NCBI GenBank assembly: GCA_002189035.1
Contig: NEEC01000012.1
Span: 2,046,001-2,110,000 of the forward strand
DNA from: Utricularia gibba
Lineage: Eukaryota; Streptophyta; Magnoliopsida; Lamiales; Lentibulariaceae
Direction: 5' to 3'
DNA: 64,000 nt
Part shown: positions 47,262 through 59,267 of the stretch, in pieces
How positions within the stretch are numbered: the stretch's first letter is position 1
Layout: every line of letters starts with the position of its first letter
The notes under the pieces: model-generated
What the model was told of the DNA's origin: nothing
Seen by the model: only the letters and a program-made list of their open reading frames with translations
Database searches by the model: none
Position numbers and translations under genes: made by a program

Positions 47262-48374
47262 TCAAGAAGAACAGCAGCCCTTTTTCACAGCTCCTGCAGA
47301 TGATGCACTCACGTTTATGGGTGTACCCTGACCTGGAACTCCTGTAGAGGCAGCGGCTTGTTGGGCGGCCAATGCTTTCTTGCTGACCACATGGTATATT
47401 TCTGTCAAGATCGTTCTGAAGGCGTGTTCCACGTTGTGGGCGTCTAGAGCGGAGGTCTCGAGGAAAGAAAGCTCTTCTTTTTCTGCTAGTCTTTGGCCGT
47501 CTTCCTCATTGACTGCCCGCAGATGATCGAGATCACATTTGTTTCCAGCCATCATGATGACGATGTTGGAATCCGCATGATCTCTCAACTCGCGGAGCCA
47601 CCTTTGGACATTGTCGAAGGTCTGCCGTTTGGTGATGTCGTAGACAAGAAATGCACCCACTGCTCCTCTGTAGTAGGCACTGGTAATGGCGCGATACCTT
47701 TCTTGGCCTGCAGTGTCCCATATCTGAGCCTTGATCGTCTTCCCTTCAATCTGCAAGTCATCAGAGGATGAGAATCAGAGGAAAAAATGGGTTCTTTCTC
47801 GACTTCAGAGGACTGAGCAGCCGTGTAATGATAATAAACAACCTGAAGCATGACCAGTTTCATGAACAATCCGCCATTTAATACCAAAGAAAACAGAAAT
47901 CCCAATACCCTAAACATGAAAAATCAGTTGCCAAGCGTACAAGGAACAAATCCATCTTAGACTCAAGGTAATAAGAAGCACTAATCCCAAACAGAGGTTC
48001 GGTACACTGGTCAAAGCGCCAAGGCTGATAAATGTAATTCACATGCTTTAGCCAAAAACGTAAGTCAACCGCTTGGTGAACCTCCTGCATCATCAAAATC
48101 AACCCGACAAAACCCTTGACGCCGCTACAGGATGTAATCGAAGATGTAAACCCGAAAACAAAGAACATTCACCCAATATCAATCTGGAAGAAATAAAATT
48201 TTGAGCAACCTGAAGCGTTCTCGTGGCGAATTCAACACCAATGGTCGATTTAGACTCCAAACAGAACTCGTTTCTCGTAAAACGAGAAAGAATATTTGAT
48301 TTCCCCACGCCAGAGTCACCGATCAACACGATCTTGAACAGGTAGTCATACTCGTGATCCACTCTCCCCGCCAT
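47262..48374 (-). CDS. RABA2: Rab11-type small GTPase, RABA2 subclass
   Basis: Two exons (48374-48210 and 47750-47262) give 217 residues. All G-motifs are present: GDSGVGKSN (P-loop), the effector region [37 protein letters not shown] and ETSALDA. The C-terminal KKGCCSS carries two cysteines for geranylgeranylation. The N-terminus [20 protein letters not shown] matches RABA2 best. RABA2 proteins act at the trans-Golgi/early endosome and at the growing cell plate in cytokinesis. The start is taken at the ATG at 48374; the codon before it in frame is GTG. The intron position after TLQ is the one typical of RABA genes. Confidence 0.95.
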
Positions 48375-50109
48375 CACTCTCTACTTTATCCTCACCTCCT
48401 TTTTCGCATTCCACCTCCCTCACATAACATCAGGCGTAAAAAAACCGCTATGAAAGAGATCCACAACTAATAATTAACAACCAGATCCGAGAACAGAAAC
48501 CGATGATTCGTAGAACAGGGAACAGGAATTACCGTATCGCACAATCCGGCACCGGCGAAATCAGGAAACTGTGAAACGATGATGAGGCCGTGAATGTGGA
48601 CGAAGAAGAGACATCTTCATTGCAAGAGGACGGAAATTTCTCAACTTGGAGCGGGGGTCCAAAAACAAAAAGTCTGGAACCGTGGAAAAAGGGCATAAAT
48701 GTCAACACACAAATTCGGATGACGTAATTTCAATATAAATAAAAATTTAATTTGTCCGCAAAATCAAACAGTGGGGCGAGTAGCGACTGCCCATTTGCTA
48801 GTGGGCCACAGAAAATCGTAGCCCACCAATCACAAACCACCACTTGGCGATACGGGGCCCGTTGGGGCCCCATTAAGGTGTCGGGTCACCAACGCCCGTG
48901 ACCTTATTGGTAAAGTGTCACCCCTAAACAGTATTTTTAAAAAATAGTTTTTAAAAAACACGGTTAATAAATGAAAAATTGACACTTTGTATTTTCTTCT
49001 TTTGAAAAAGTAATTGCTACGACGAATCATTCACCTAGGAGCTTTGATAAGATTCACATTAGAAAACAAAGAAAAAAAACGTGCAAAAATGAGATGCTAT
49101 ACTAAGGTTTTAATTGGAATACTTTACTACTTTTAAAAGATGAACATTACAAAAATAATTTTGACATCAAATACAAACTAAGGGTATGTTATGTTTTTGT
49201 AATTTCTTAAAGTGATTTTATTTAATATTCGAAAATTCTAATCTTTAACCGATTTATAGTAAATTAAAAATTTAGATTATGTGATTAAGTTTAGGAATTA
49301 TTTAATTTTATTGAATCTATATTTCAGTGATTAAATAAAAGACTAGTTAGGAAAATTATACTATTCATTTTTATTTATTATACTATATAATAATTTAATA
49401 CAAAAACTTTATAATATATATTTTATTTTATTAAATTTATAATATAATTTGACCTTATCACACAAAATAATTTAACAATTTCAAATTAATTCTATTATAC
49501 ATAATCTAAAGTACAAATTCAAATTATAGAATTTTGAGTTTTTAATTCAAAAAGAATATATATTTAAAGAGTTTATTATTTTTAAGAAACAGGGAAAACT
49601 CATGTTCTATTATCATCCTAAGAACAATTTTATCATCAAATACAAATGATTTATGTTTTAAAAAAATATGAATTTAGATATATTTGATTTTTATTTGATT
49701 AAAATCATATTTCAGAAATTACTAAATAGAACCTTAGGTAAACTGCTATAATCTAAATACTTTTATGTTTATTTGATATAATTCCGAAGTGATTGGTGTT
49801 GTTAGGATATGTATATTTTTAAAATTTAAAAATAATAAATTAAATCCATTCTATTTATACACATCAAACAAAAGAAGCAAACCAACAAAGCATCGCTAGA
49901 GGATAAAAAAGTCTTTTCCTTGAGCCGTAAAGCGTTGATCGCTTTCATGGTAAATGTTTCGTCAGCCATCGCTTTCGGGCAGGGGGTCCCACACCCAACG
50001 AATTTTTGGGTAAATAAAATGAACTTCATTTCTCTGTCTCTCTCCCTCTTGGCTGGATAACTGGAATCCCACTCCAGATTCATTTCCCCTGCGCCAGATT
50101 CTCCACAGG
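48375..50109. other. Divergent region between RABA2 and an unknown gene
   Basis: The outer parts hold the two promoters. Positions 49050-49850 are AT-rich. No RNA gene or mobile element was recognised. Confidence 0.4.
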
Positions 50110-51193
50110 ATGGCCCAAGGAAACCGGCGCATGCTGTACGCCGATTTGTTCAAAACCTCGAATAAAACGCGGGAGCCTGAATCACCGTCCTCGAGCTGGA
50201 CCTCCGCCGCCGCCGTCTCTGATTACTCTTCCTCGTGGTCCTCCACGGCCTCGGATCTCTGTTCCGACGACGGCGATTTCATCGATCAGTTGACTCGAGA
50301 AATGGCTGAGTGTATGCTCCAAGAGGATCATCAAGATCCGATTCCGGACTCCGGTTCCGACGAATTCGAGGTGAAATCGGAACTTCAAATCGCCGTCTCA
50401 AACGCTCTGTTTTTTTTGTTTTTTCGAATCTCGCTTGATTTTTTCGGTCGTTAGGGCTGGGAGAATCGCCCTTCTTATCCGGAACACGCGGCTTCGCTTC
50501 AGGTACCGCCGATAAAGATCTGATTTCTTTTCGATTGGGAATTTTTTTATTAGAGAGTGAATCCGTAAATCCAGATGAAAAATCAACCCCCTACCATGGA
50601 ACCAAGCTCGAATCACTTTGGAGGAAGCAGCAACTCCTGGATTCAAGTGCAAACCGGGGCGGGTATGCGGGCCGTGTTTTTACAGGGTCCGGCTAAAGCA
50701 TCCTCCGGTACTGGAGTCTTCCTCCCTCGAGCAAAAACAACCCCAGTTGAACTGAAGAAGAAGAAAACAGGTACGTCACCAACAGGCAACACCAGTTGAA
50801 CCTTATCACTGGTATTCCAATTCACACGAGTGCTTACAAAAACACAGGGTGTTCCACTGTGCTGATACCAAACAGAGTTCTGGAGATTCTGGAGCTGCAT
50901 CACAACAAAAGATTCTCCTCCGATTCGAGTTCCGGGTTCCGCAGTCAAGGTGCGTGAATGAGGATAAGCCTCACCTTTTTGCTAGTAGATTTGGGAATTA
51001 ACGCCTACCCATCAACCCTCAACTAGCTACCCCACCCAGGCCGAATTCCTCTCTCCTATTCGCCCGACTCTCCGTCCGATCCAATTTCCGATCATGAATC
51101 GGCTTGCGTTTAACCTTTGCAGATGCATGGGAGCAGAAGCGCAACCACGACGACCAGACGCTGCCGCGGCTACCCCAGGAGTGGACTTACTGA
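50110..51193 (+). CDS. Conserved plant protein of unknown function
   Basis: Five exons (50110-50370, 50455-50502, 50575-50770, 50848-50949, 51123-51193) splice cleanly into about 225 residues. The N-terminus MAQGNRRMLYADLFKTSN is followed by a Ser-rich acidic region with DFIDQLTREMAECMLQ. A glycine-containing segment, GMRAVFLQGP, leads into SSGTGVFLPRAKTTPVELKK and CSTVLIPNRVLEILELHHNK. The protein ends LPRLPQEWTY. The GTGVFLPR and STVLIPNRVLEIL blocks look familiar from a plant-specific family without assigned function. No signal peptide, transmembrane helix or catalytic motif is visible, so a nuclear or cytosolic location is likely. I could not assign a role. Confidence 0.82.
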
Positions 51194-52515
51194 ACAGACG
51201 AAGACGACGATGTTGGATGTGAATAAACGAAGAAGGAAGAATGGCGGCCGATCAGCCGTTGCAGAGAATAAGGCCGGTGGCCGGTGGCCGGTGTTGTGGG
51301 TGAGGTATCTACTCTATCTATCCCCTGCGTCGGACGTCACGTGACAGCGACTCACGTGCGTTGGATGCTGTTGTACGATACCTCCCGGTTGTACATTCCA
51401 TTAGTGTGTAACTACCACCAAGTACACTGAATGTCGTCTTCATGATTTCCATGTATGTACATTCATTTGTATCCCTAACTACATCTCATTTGTCGGAATC
51501 AATTAAACACTATTTTCATATTATAAATTTCGAAAATTTTATTTGATAAAAAATAGTCAACTTGATCAATCGAGTACCCCGATAATACCTTTGGACTTAA
51601 TTTATTTATTCGGACCATAGTTGGTAAGGAGAGGTCCAAATAAGGATGTAAGTAACTTAGTTGAATTTCATATATATTAAGAATGAGATCGATATAGATT
51701 TTATATATAGTTATATTCTCTAATCTTAACGATACTTTTTTTCAAAAAGAAAAATGCTAAAACCGTAAAAATAAGATTTTAAAAATAAACAATATCGTAC
51801 AAATAGAATGTGATTTATTATTGAAGTTATGAGGTTAGGCATTGCATATTTAACATGCACTAACGGATGCAATTGCTCATATATTGAAACGGGTGTTCTA
51901 AAATCATTTTACAGATTTCATTTTATATTTTTGAGCTGAAATAAAAATTACTTTTATCAAGTAATCCAAGTGACGTGGCCGAACAAGCTGTTAATGTGGG
52001 GGTAAATATGTCTTTTCCTAGGTATAGGCTAGCAGTTTTTGTAGGGGGTAACGTGACGTTGGAGGGTTCTTTTTGACTAATATATTAGAATTATTTTGTT
52101 AATTTTATATTTGATATAATAAATTTAAATTAAACTTTACAATATTTTGATTCATTAAATTTTATCATATATAATTTATTATATTAAAACACTGTTCTGG
52201 AAAATTTTTAAAACCTATTTTTATTGTTTAAAATTACTTTTGAAAAGTATAAATAAAAAGTAAAATTAATTAATTCATTAGTTTTTTAAAAATAAATTTT
52301 GTAATTATAATTTTAAAAGTGTTTTTCATAAAATTACTTTTACAATTAAAATTGTTTTAGAACAAAATTATTTTTACTTCTGAAAAATATAAATAATTTT
52401 TAAAAAATTTTCAGAACACTATTTAAATTTTATTCATTTAAATGATATTTTTATATAATGTAAAACACATTAAAAACACAGAAAACGTCCAGCCATCCAA
52501 AGATTTTTCCGATTT
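51194..52515. other. Spacer upstream of the PPR gene
   Basis: Positions 51336-51345 form a perfect palindrome around a G-box (GTCACGTGAC), with another CACGTG at 51353-51358, inside or just past the 3' untranslated region of the previous gene. The rest is AT-rich and includes the PPR promoter. Confidence 0.4.
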
Positions 52516-54063
52516 ATGACCGCCGGAAAACTCTTCTCTTTGTCGTCTTATTCCATAGCTCCGGCATTGGTGTCGTTTCATGCCCAACTTATCGTCAATG
52601 GACTGGCTCGCTTGCCTCGTTTTTCATCTAAGCTGATTGCACTCTATGCGCGAAACAAGCATTTGCGCATTGCCCGTAAACTGTTCGACGAAATTCCCAA
52701 CTCGCACCGGGTCGCGATTGTGGGATCGTTTGCGCGAACGGGGTACTCTCAGGAGGCGATTTTTCTCTTCCAACAGGTACATATTGAAGGGTCTGTTAAT
52801 CAACGGATCCTGATTCCTAGTGTTCTCAAAGCCTGCGCGCATCTTAGTGATCACAAAACAGGGATGAAGCTGCACGCGCTCGTCGTGAAGAATGGGTTTG
52901 ATGACGATTCATTCGTCGTCTGTGCGTTGATCAGAATGTACTCCAAGTGCAGGAAGGTGGATGAAGCTAGAAAAGTGTTTGATCTCAATGGCTACAAGGA
53001 TTTGGTATGTCTCAATGCTATAGTATCTGCATACGTTCACGCTGGCTGTGTTGAGCAAGCACACGGCCTTGTCAAGAAGATGGAGGTGATGGGGATGCAG
53101 CCTGACGTTGAGGCATGGAACTCTCTGGTCTCAGGCTTCACACAGAATGGCAACAAGACGATGGTTCTCAAGATCTTCGAGACGATGAGAGCCAACGGGA
53201 TGGATCCGGATGTGGTAACATGGACATCAGTGGTTTCTGGCCTCGTTAAGAATCTCCAATTCAAGGAAGCTTACCGAGCTTTCAAGCAGATGCTGGAGGC
53301 AGGCATATCGCCAGTGCCTCCCACAATCAGTGCTCTGTTGCCTGCGGCGGCAAGCATCGCTGATGCAGGGCTTGGGAAGGAGATTCATGGCTATTCAGTG
53401 GTGATGGGGTTCGAGAAGGATGTGTATGTAAGAAGCGCACTCATAGACATGTATGCGAAAGGAGGGTTCCTAGCGGAGGCATTGTCGTTGTTCAGTGACA
53501 CAACCAGAAGCAACACGGTGGCCTGCAACTCCATGATTTTCGGGTATGCAAATCATGGATACTGTGGAGAAGCAATCCGGCTTTTCAACTGGATGGTGAG
53601 GGAAGGAAGGAAGGTGGATCACATGACATTTTCAGCAGCTCTCACTGCTTGCGCCAATGGAGGTATGGTTGATGTTGGTGAAGGCTTGTTTCAGATGATG
53701 GAAGAAGAGTACGGTATAGTACCAAGAGCTGAGCATTATGCTTCCATGGTGGATCTGCTGGGAAGAGCAGGAAAAGTTCATGAGGCGTATGAGTATATTC
53801 TGAAAATGCCCATCGAGCCTGATTCCTTTGTATGGGGAGCATTGCTAGGTGCCTGCCGGCAACAGGGAGTGGTAGATTTAGCAGAGAGAGCTGTAAAGGA
53901 GTTGGATAAGATGGAGCCCAAGAGTTCAGGGAGCACAGTGCTTTTGTCCAACTTGTACGCTGCCTCAAGCAAATGGAAAGAAGCTATAGAGCTGAAGAAG
54001 ACGATCAAGAAAAAGAAACTGAGACAGTTCCACAGCCGAAGCTGGATGATCCCAAATAGGTGA
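52516..54063 (+). CDS. Pentatricopeptide repeat protein, PLS class
   Basis: Single exon of 515 residues, as is typical for PPR genes. After a short N-terminus that may be an organelle presequence come about a dozen PPR motifs, clear examples being LIALYARNKHLRIARKLFDE, LIRMYSKCRKVDEARKVFD, WNSLVSGFTQNGNKTMVLKI, WTSVVSGLVKNLQFKEAYRA, LIDMYAKGGFLAEALSLF and MVDLLGRAGKVHEAYEYI. The end has E/E+-like motifs (PDSFVWGALLGACRQQG; SNLYAASSKWKEAIELKK) but no DYW deaminase. Proteins of this type bind specific organellar transcripts, often for C-to-U editing with a partner deaminase. Target and organelle cannot be read from the sequence. Confidence 0.93.
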   Translation: MTAGKLFSLSSYSIAPALVSFHAQLIVNGLARLPRFSSKLIALYARNKHLRIARKLFDEIPNSHRVAIVGSFARTGYSQEAIFLFQQVHIEGSVNQRILIPSVLKACAHLSDHKTGMKLHALVVKNGFDDDSFVVCALIRMYSKCRKVDEARKVFDLNGYKDLVCLNAIVSAYVHAGCVEQAHGLVKKMEVMGMQPDVEAWNSLVSGFTQNGNKTMVLKIFETMRANGMDPDVVTWTSVVSGLVKNLQFKEAYRAFKQMLEAGISPVPPTISALLPAAASIADAGLGKEIHGYSVVMGFEKDVYVRSALIDMYAKGGFLAEALSLFSDTTRSNTVACNSMIFGYANHGYCGEAIRLFNWMVREGRKVDHMTFSAALTACANGGMVDVGEGLFQMMEEEYGIVPRAEHYASMVDLLGRAGKVHEAYEYILKMPIEPDSFVWGALLGACRQQGVVDLAERAVKELDKMEPKSSGSTVLLSNLYAASSKWKEAIELKKTIKKKKLRQFHSRSWMIPNR

Positions 54064-55467
54064 AGATTTCAAACCTGCTCTCCCTTATGTAGTATTGAAA
54101 TGCAGGCCTCTAGTTCCATTACCAACATCAAGTGTGACAGTACCTCCTGGAAAAAGCACAGCATACCACAGCTAGCAGCTTGGATGCGACAGAACATGTG
54201 CATTTGTTCAAGGATTGGGAAAGACAGGGGATCATGCTACCCACAAAAGCAGTCCGGTTATGCAACAACGAAATGACAATCATATAGCTGTGGACTGTCA
54301 AGACGGAACACAGATTTGGGGGACACTGAGTAAAAGGCTGTTTTGTGGCATTGACCACAGCAAGATGTAGAAATATTACACTGCTCGATGTAATCACATT
54401 ATTGAAGAACTGAGAATGAACAATCTCAGTATTCATGGAAGTCGAGAATCATGCACTACATACATAAATCAACAGTATCAAAAGTCACACTAAATTGACA
54501 GAGAACTTCAACTTCAGTGCACCACAAGAAAACATTTGATGGCAATGCACCTTTCGTCTTCCATTACATCATAGAAGCAACCTACCCATAACTTCGATTT
54601 CCATAATGCTTTCCTATATCTGTAACTTGTACGATGTGAAGATTCTGGAAATCTGAATATATGCCAAAGATTACAGTTATAATACCACGGTATTATGAAT
54701 CAGGGAGAATTCAAAAATAATTCTATAAATGAAGCTCATGGTCCATACTCTGGGTTAACTATCTAATCATGACATTATTGAGATGGAAGAAAAGGCTCCT
54801 CCAGCCTCGAGTATAAGTATCCCTAATCCCACATTCAGTTATACGACTTCACTGCAGTTATCACATCAGAGAGGCATCAAGCACGCATGTAGGTAACAGA
54901 GCAACGGGAATCACTCCACAAGTTTCACAGGCGTAGGGCATTTGATTTTTTTGTGGAAGCTAATGCAGAACCTGAAATCCTTACGCAGATATCATAAGAT
55001 ACAAATCTATTGATATAAAAGTATCCAAATCCTATCCAGTCCAGCTCAACAGAAGTTTTAAAAATGGGTCCCAACTTTTCAAGGCATTGATACTATCAAA
55101 ATCCAACTCTCTTTATAAGTTTTCTACAATCTACAAAAGAAATGGAACAACAAGCAGTGCATATTCTCCAATCGACACTACCTGAAGGTCCACAAAGCCA
55201 CCCCTGTTTATCTAGTGCATTATATCATCGGAATATGTCCCATATTCAAAATAGGCATCCCAACTCAATAAAACTTCAGTATTCGTCGTCAGGAAATTGA
55301 TCACACATAAGTGCTTAAAAGGTGTAAGGAAAGGTTAATATCTTGGTTCACAGAAAGCAATCATGAAAGCTGAAATCGATGGAATGCAGAAGGTAAGCAT
55401 AACCACAGATCCATAAAGGCTAGTATAAGAACACAATACCTTTGCTCCCACTTCAGCAAATCACCGA
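54064..55467. other. Convergent spacer between PPR and LUX genes
   Basis: The composition is less AT-rich than other spacers, so long 3' untranslated regions are likely on both sides. No coding region was recognised. Confidence 0.4.
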
Positions 55468-56424
55468 CTAGCATTTACTGTTATTATGTGCCAGACCTTG
55501 CGGGTGACCATTAGGCAGATTTTCTTGCCAGTTCCTCTGATGCTGCTCCATATTCATAAACTGTTGTTGATAATGATCATTGTGATTTGCATGAGCTGCA
55601 TCATACCGAATGTATCCATGTCCATGACCAGTCATTCCCATCATCTGCATTGGCATAATAGATTGTGGAGGGGGGTATACCATTGGCAATGGAAGTCCCA
55701 TATGACTATTTGCACTAGTTCCATTTCCAACACTACTATGACTTCCATTAGAAACGCCGTTTCCATGACTAGGGGCACCGTTAGACGACTCGATAAAGCT
55801 CTGTGGTGGCACTGGGGTGGAGGCAAACAGATGATCCGAAGGCGAAGGACCTTCGTTGGACAATCCTTGCATCCTCTTAACATACAACCTATACTTCTGC
55901 AAATGGCTCGCAACATTTTCCCTAGTCAAACCCTCCACATTCATCAACTGCATAATTGTTTTAGGCACAGCATTCTTCAATCCTAAATGAGCCACCACAT
56001 CAACGAATCGCTTATGTAACTGTGGCGTCCAAACAAGCCTCGGCCTTTTCAGAGTCTTCGCTATCCCCGTCGACTGGTCATCACCGCCGTTATCAACCAC
56101 CAAATCATCGCCTTCCTCCGACCTCCCGGACTTGTTCAATTCCAAACCCTCATCAGTCTCCCCTTCCTCAACACCATGGTCATGACCAAAATTCTTTAAA
56201 TTATATTCCGTAACAGAAGCCATACCAATCCCGATTGAATAAAGAGTGCTCTCCGATGCACGGTTAACCTCCATCACCGTCCGCAGCGGGTCCGGAGATA
56301 TTTTGAAGGCGGAGGCCAGTAGGGGCGGAATCAATGGTTGCGATAACGGCGTCAGATCATCCAGCGACGGCAGTCCAGCTTCCCACTCCGGGACCGCATC
56401 ATCACCAGTCAACCGTTCATCCAT
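55468..56424 (-). CDS. LUX: LUX ARRHYTHMO / PCL1-type GARP (MYB-like) transcription factor
   Basis: Single exon, 318 residues from the ATG at 56424. The GARP DNA-binding domain is near the middle: [40 protein letters not shown] and [19 protein letters not shown]. The adjacent [20 protein letters not shown] and the N-terminal block [14 protein letters not shown] are typical of LUX and its paralogue BOA/NOX, and set it apart from other GARP proteins. The C-terminus is rich in Met, His and Gln. LUX is the DNA-binding member of the evening complex with ELF3 and ELF4, which represses clock and growth genes at night. The frame is open upstream to an ATG at 56547, but those 41 residues are hydrophobic and not family-like, so the later start is preferred. 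Confidence 0.92.
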   Translation of the reverse strand: MDERLTGDDAVPEWEAGLPSLDDLTPLSQPLIPPLLASAFKISPDPLRTVMEVNRASESTLYSIGIGMASVTEYNLKNFGHDHGVEEGETDEGLELNKSGRSEEGDDLVVDNGGDDQSTGIAKTLKRPRLVWTPQLHKRFVDVVAHLGLKNAVPKTIMQLMNVEGLTRENVASHLQKYRLYVKRMQGLSNEGPSPSDHLFASTPVPPQSFIESSNGAPSHGNGVSNGSHSSVGNGTSANSHMGLPLPMVYPPPQSIMPMQMMGMTGHGHGYIRYDAAHANHNDHYQQQFMNMEQHQRNWQENLPNGHPQGLAHNNSKC

Positions 56425-58216
56425 GCGATCAAGCAAAGAATCAAGAAAACCAGAGATACTCGAGAGCAGTCGGAGCAGATAGAGAGGAAAGAAACGAGGG
56501 AGGTGCTGGGGCTGCGCTGCGCTACACTGTATCGGATCTTTTCCCATTTTTATTTTCTAATCGATTTTTTAATTATTTTACGGAAACAAAGAAGAGCGAA
56601 ACTTGCAAAACGGTGCCACGCTGGCGCCGATCTGGCTCAGATATTTTGCAAGAAAAATATCTTAGAAGATGGGAACAAGATTGGGCACTAGCATGGGCTT
56701 ACTAGTGGAGTACATGGTGGATGGTTGTTACTTTCTAATTAAAAATAAAAAAAATATTCATTCTTATTTATTTTTAACAAATTCATTCTAATACGAACCA
56801 ATTTTGATCCAAGTTATTGAGATTGAATCATTCGATTATTGTCCGAATCTAACTAGTGTCCACCTCTAGATGCAAGTCATACTCACACTACTCATATATT
56901 GTTTTCATACTCAATGTATCATTTGCACGTACAAATGCAACATACGATATAAATGAGTAACTGAAGAAATCTATCATGAAACACAACACTATGATCTCAA
57001 ACTCTGTTCATGAGCTCATTGAGAATGTACCAAAAATGTACATAGCTACCTCTAAGAGTTGATGAGATGGCTTGATTATGCCATCTCCTTTTGAAAGAAA
57101 GCATGATGAAGAAAAGAGAATTCATCCACTTCCTTTCTTTTGAAAGAAGAAGAATCTCCCTTTATATGGGCCAAGGTTATATATCATGAAGGGTCCATTG
57201 GGTTTATTCACCTTACAAACCTCAAAATCCAATGAGCCCATAAAAATCCTCAAAAGGCCCAATATATAATATTTATAATAGCAATTATTAACATATCATA
57301 TGAAATACCAAATATTAAAATCCAAGGTACATACAATTATTTATTTTATATATAAAAACAATTTAATTATTAACCTAGGGTTGACTCTATTTCAGAGGAA
57401 TTGAATTTCAACCCAATTTTCAAAATTTAAATGAATTTATATTCGAATTTGAATTTCATTTAAATTTGGATAAACTTAAGGTCGGCGGCCTCATATTCAG
57501 CGAAGGTTGGGCACGGCATCACACATTTGACTATTCTTGTTGGAGGGGCAAGTTCAGGGTGGTTTCCTAGACAGCTAGTCAACGGCTTTCCTAATTGACT
57601 TTTCTACCCCTTCATTAATCCCCAATTATTTATCAAAATAATTAGTTTTAAATGACCCCCGCCAATGGTCATAGCCTCGTGCTTGAAAAATCTCCATAGT
57701 AGCAGCAAATGAGATCACTCATAAAAAGTTGAAAATTCTTGTTCCAGTTATTGGAACTTCCTTGTAAACTTTGTTCGTCTTCTTTGAGTTTTTTTTTGTT
57801 GTCCTTGTACTGTTTTTATCACAATTTATTCTATCTTTATACGATATTGTTCATTTTAGGTATCTAATCTTTTAATTTCAAAGAAAATATATATTATAAA
57901 ATTATAAAAATTAATCTATTTAAATATATCGATTAATGAATGAGGATATATATTGATAAATTGAATAATTTCATGAATAGTTATCCAAATGATGTAATTA
58001 ATTTTTAAAAATAGATTATTCATTTTTACTATTTAAAGATGGGTCAAAATTGTTGATCAATTTGTTAATATATATGAATTTATAAATAATATTTTATGGT
58101 ATTTAAAATAATACGCGGTTGCGAGCACCGCGAGCATAAATAGAGACGTTCAAAGGCGGTTGGTATTTGGAGTCATCCTTTTTTGTTCGCGCTTATCTTC
58201 TTCTGGTGAACTTTCC
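56425..58216. other. Divergent region between LUX and a RING-H2 gene
   Basis: Promoters of two divergent genes flank AT-rich sequence. Positions 57000-57720 have mixed composition but no recognisable gene. Confidence 0.4.
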
Positions 58217-59161
58217 ATGGATTCTCGTCGCCCGGTTTCCGCCGCCGCAACTTCGTATTGGTGTTTCCAGTGCAACGCCGTAGTCAGTGTCCTCTCCGAA
58301 GAGACGGAGGTGCTCTGTGCTGACTGCCGTTCCGGATTTGTGCAGCTTCTCAGCCCAAACCGCTCCCCTGCACCACCGCCAAGTTCTTTATCCAACAATC
58401 GCCGCGACACCGGAGTGTTCTCCTTCAACCCACTCGTCGTGCTTCGGAATTCAGAGGATTCGGCTACAGAGGAGGGCGTGAATCGGAGGAGTTACGAGCT
58501 CTATTACGATGACGGCGATGGATTAGGGCTGCGGCCAGTACCTCCGGCGGTATCGGAGTCGTTGCTGGGATCCGGCTTCGATTTGATGCTCGATCGAATT
58601 TCTCAAATCGGCTTCAATCTCTGGATCCGGTCCGAGAATCAGCCGGCGAGTAAACGCGCTGTCGATTCGCTGCCAACCCTAGAAATCTCACACAGCCATG
58701 TTGATTCCGACTCGCAGTGCGCTGTGTGTACGGACGTGTTCGAGCTTGGGTCAGAAGCCAGAGAGATGCCCTGTAAGCACATCTACCACTCCGACTGCAT
58801 CGTCCCGTGGCTTAAGCTCCACAATTCGTGCCCCGTTTGCCGCCTCAAACTTCCGAGCGACGATTCCGGTGTGTGCCCCGGCCGCATTGGACTGACGTTA
58901 TGGAGGTTACCGAACGGCGCCTTCGTGGTTGGGCGATTCGTCGGTGGATCATCTTACGGCGAGATGCCGTCGGATTTCTCGGAACTGGCGCGCGTGTTGA
59001 ATCTCAATGGTGGCGCGTCAAGCGAAATCGAGTTGGCGCGACGGCGGAGAGGCGGGCGTCTCCGTAGGTTTCTCGGAAATTTAGGGTCGGTATTTGGGGC
59101 GGACCGGCGCATAAGAAGACGGAGCCCGTTCGATTTCGGATCCGGGTCCGTTATCGTTTGA
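58217..59161 (+). CDS. RING-H2 E3 ubiquitin ligase with N-terminal zinc ribbon, RDUF-like
   Basis: Single exon of 314 residues. The ATG at 58217 puts the zinc ribbon close to the N-terminus: YWCFQCNAVVSVLSEETEVL followed by CADCRSGFVQLL. A low-complexity region follows. The RING-H2 is near residues 190-235: CAVCTDVFELGSEAREMPC, KHIYHSDCIVPWL and SCPVCRLKL, with all C3H2C3 ligands. After it, LTLWRLPNGAFVVGRFVGG resembles the DUF1117 segment of RDUF1/RDUF2 ligases, which act in ABA-linked drought responses. The C-terminus is very basic. Assignment to RDUF is likely but not certain; the ligase function is clear. Confidence 0.88.
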   Translation: MDSRRPVSAAATSYWCFQCNAVVSVLSEETEVLCADCRSGFVQLLSPNRSPAPPPSSLSNNRRDTGVFSFNPLVVLRNSEDSATEEGVNRRSYELYYDDGDGLGLRPVPPAVSESLLGSGFDLMLDRISQIGFNLWIRSENQPASKRAVDSLPTLEISHSHVDSDSQCAVCTDVFELGSEAREMPCKHIYHSDCIVPWLKLHNSCPVCRLKLPSDDSGVCPGRIGLTLWRLPNGAFVVGRFVGGSSYGEMPSDFSELARVLNLNGGASSEIELARRRRGGRLRRFLGNLGSVFGADRRIRRRSPFDFGSGSVIV

Positions 59162-59267
59162 AAATTTAAATAATTTTTAGATTTTTTTGTGAAAAAATTA
59201 ATTCCTATTAGACGCAAACAGTTTAGATAATATTGAATTATTTGTTTATTTATATAACATAATTTTG

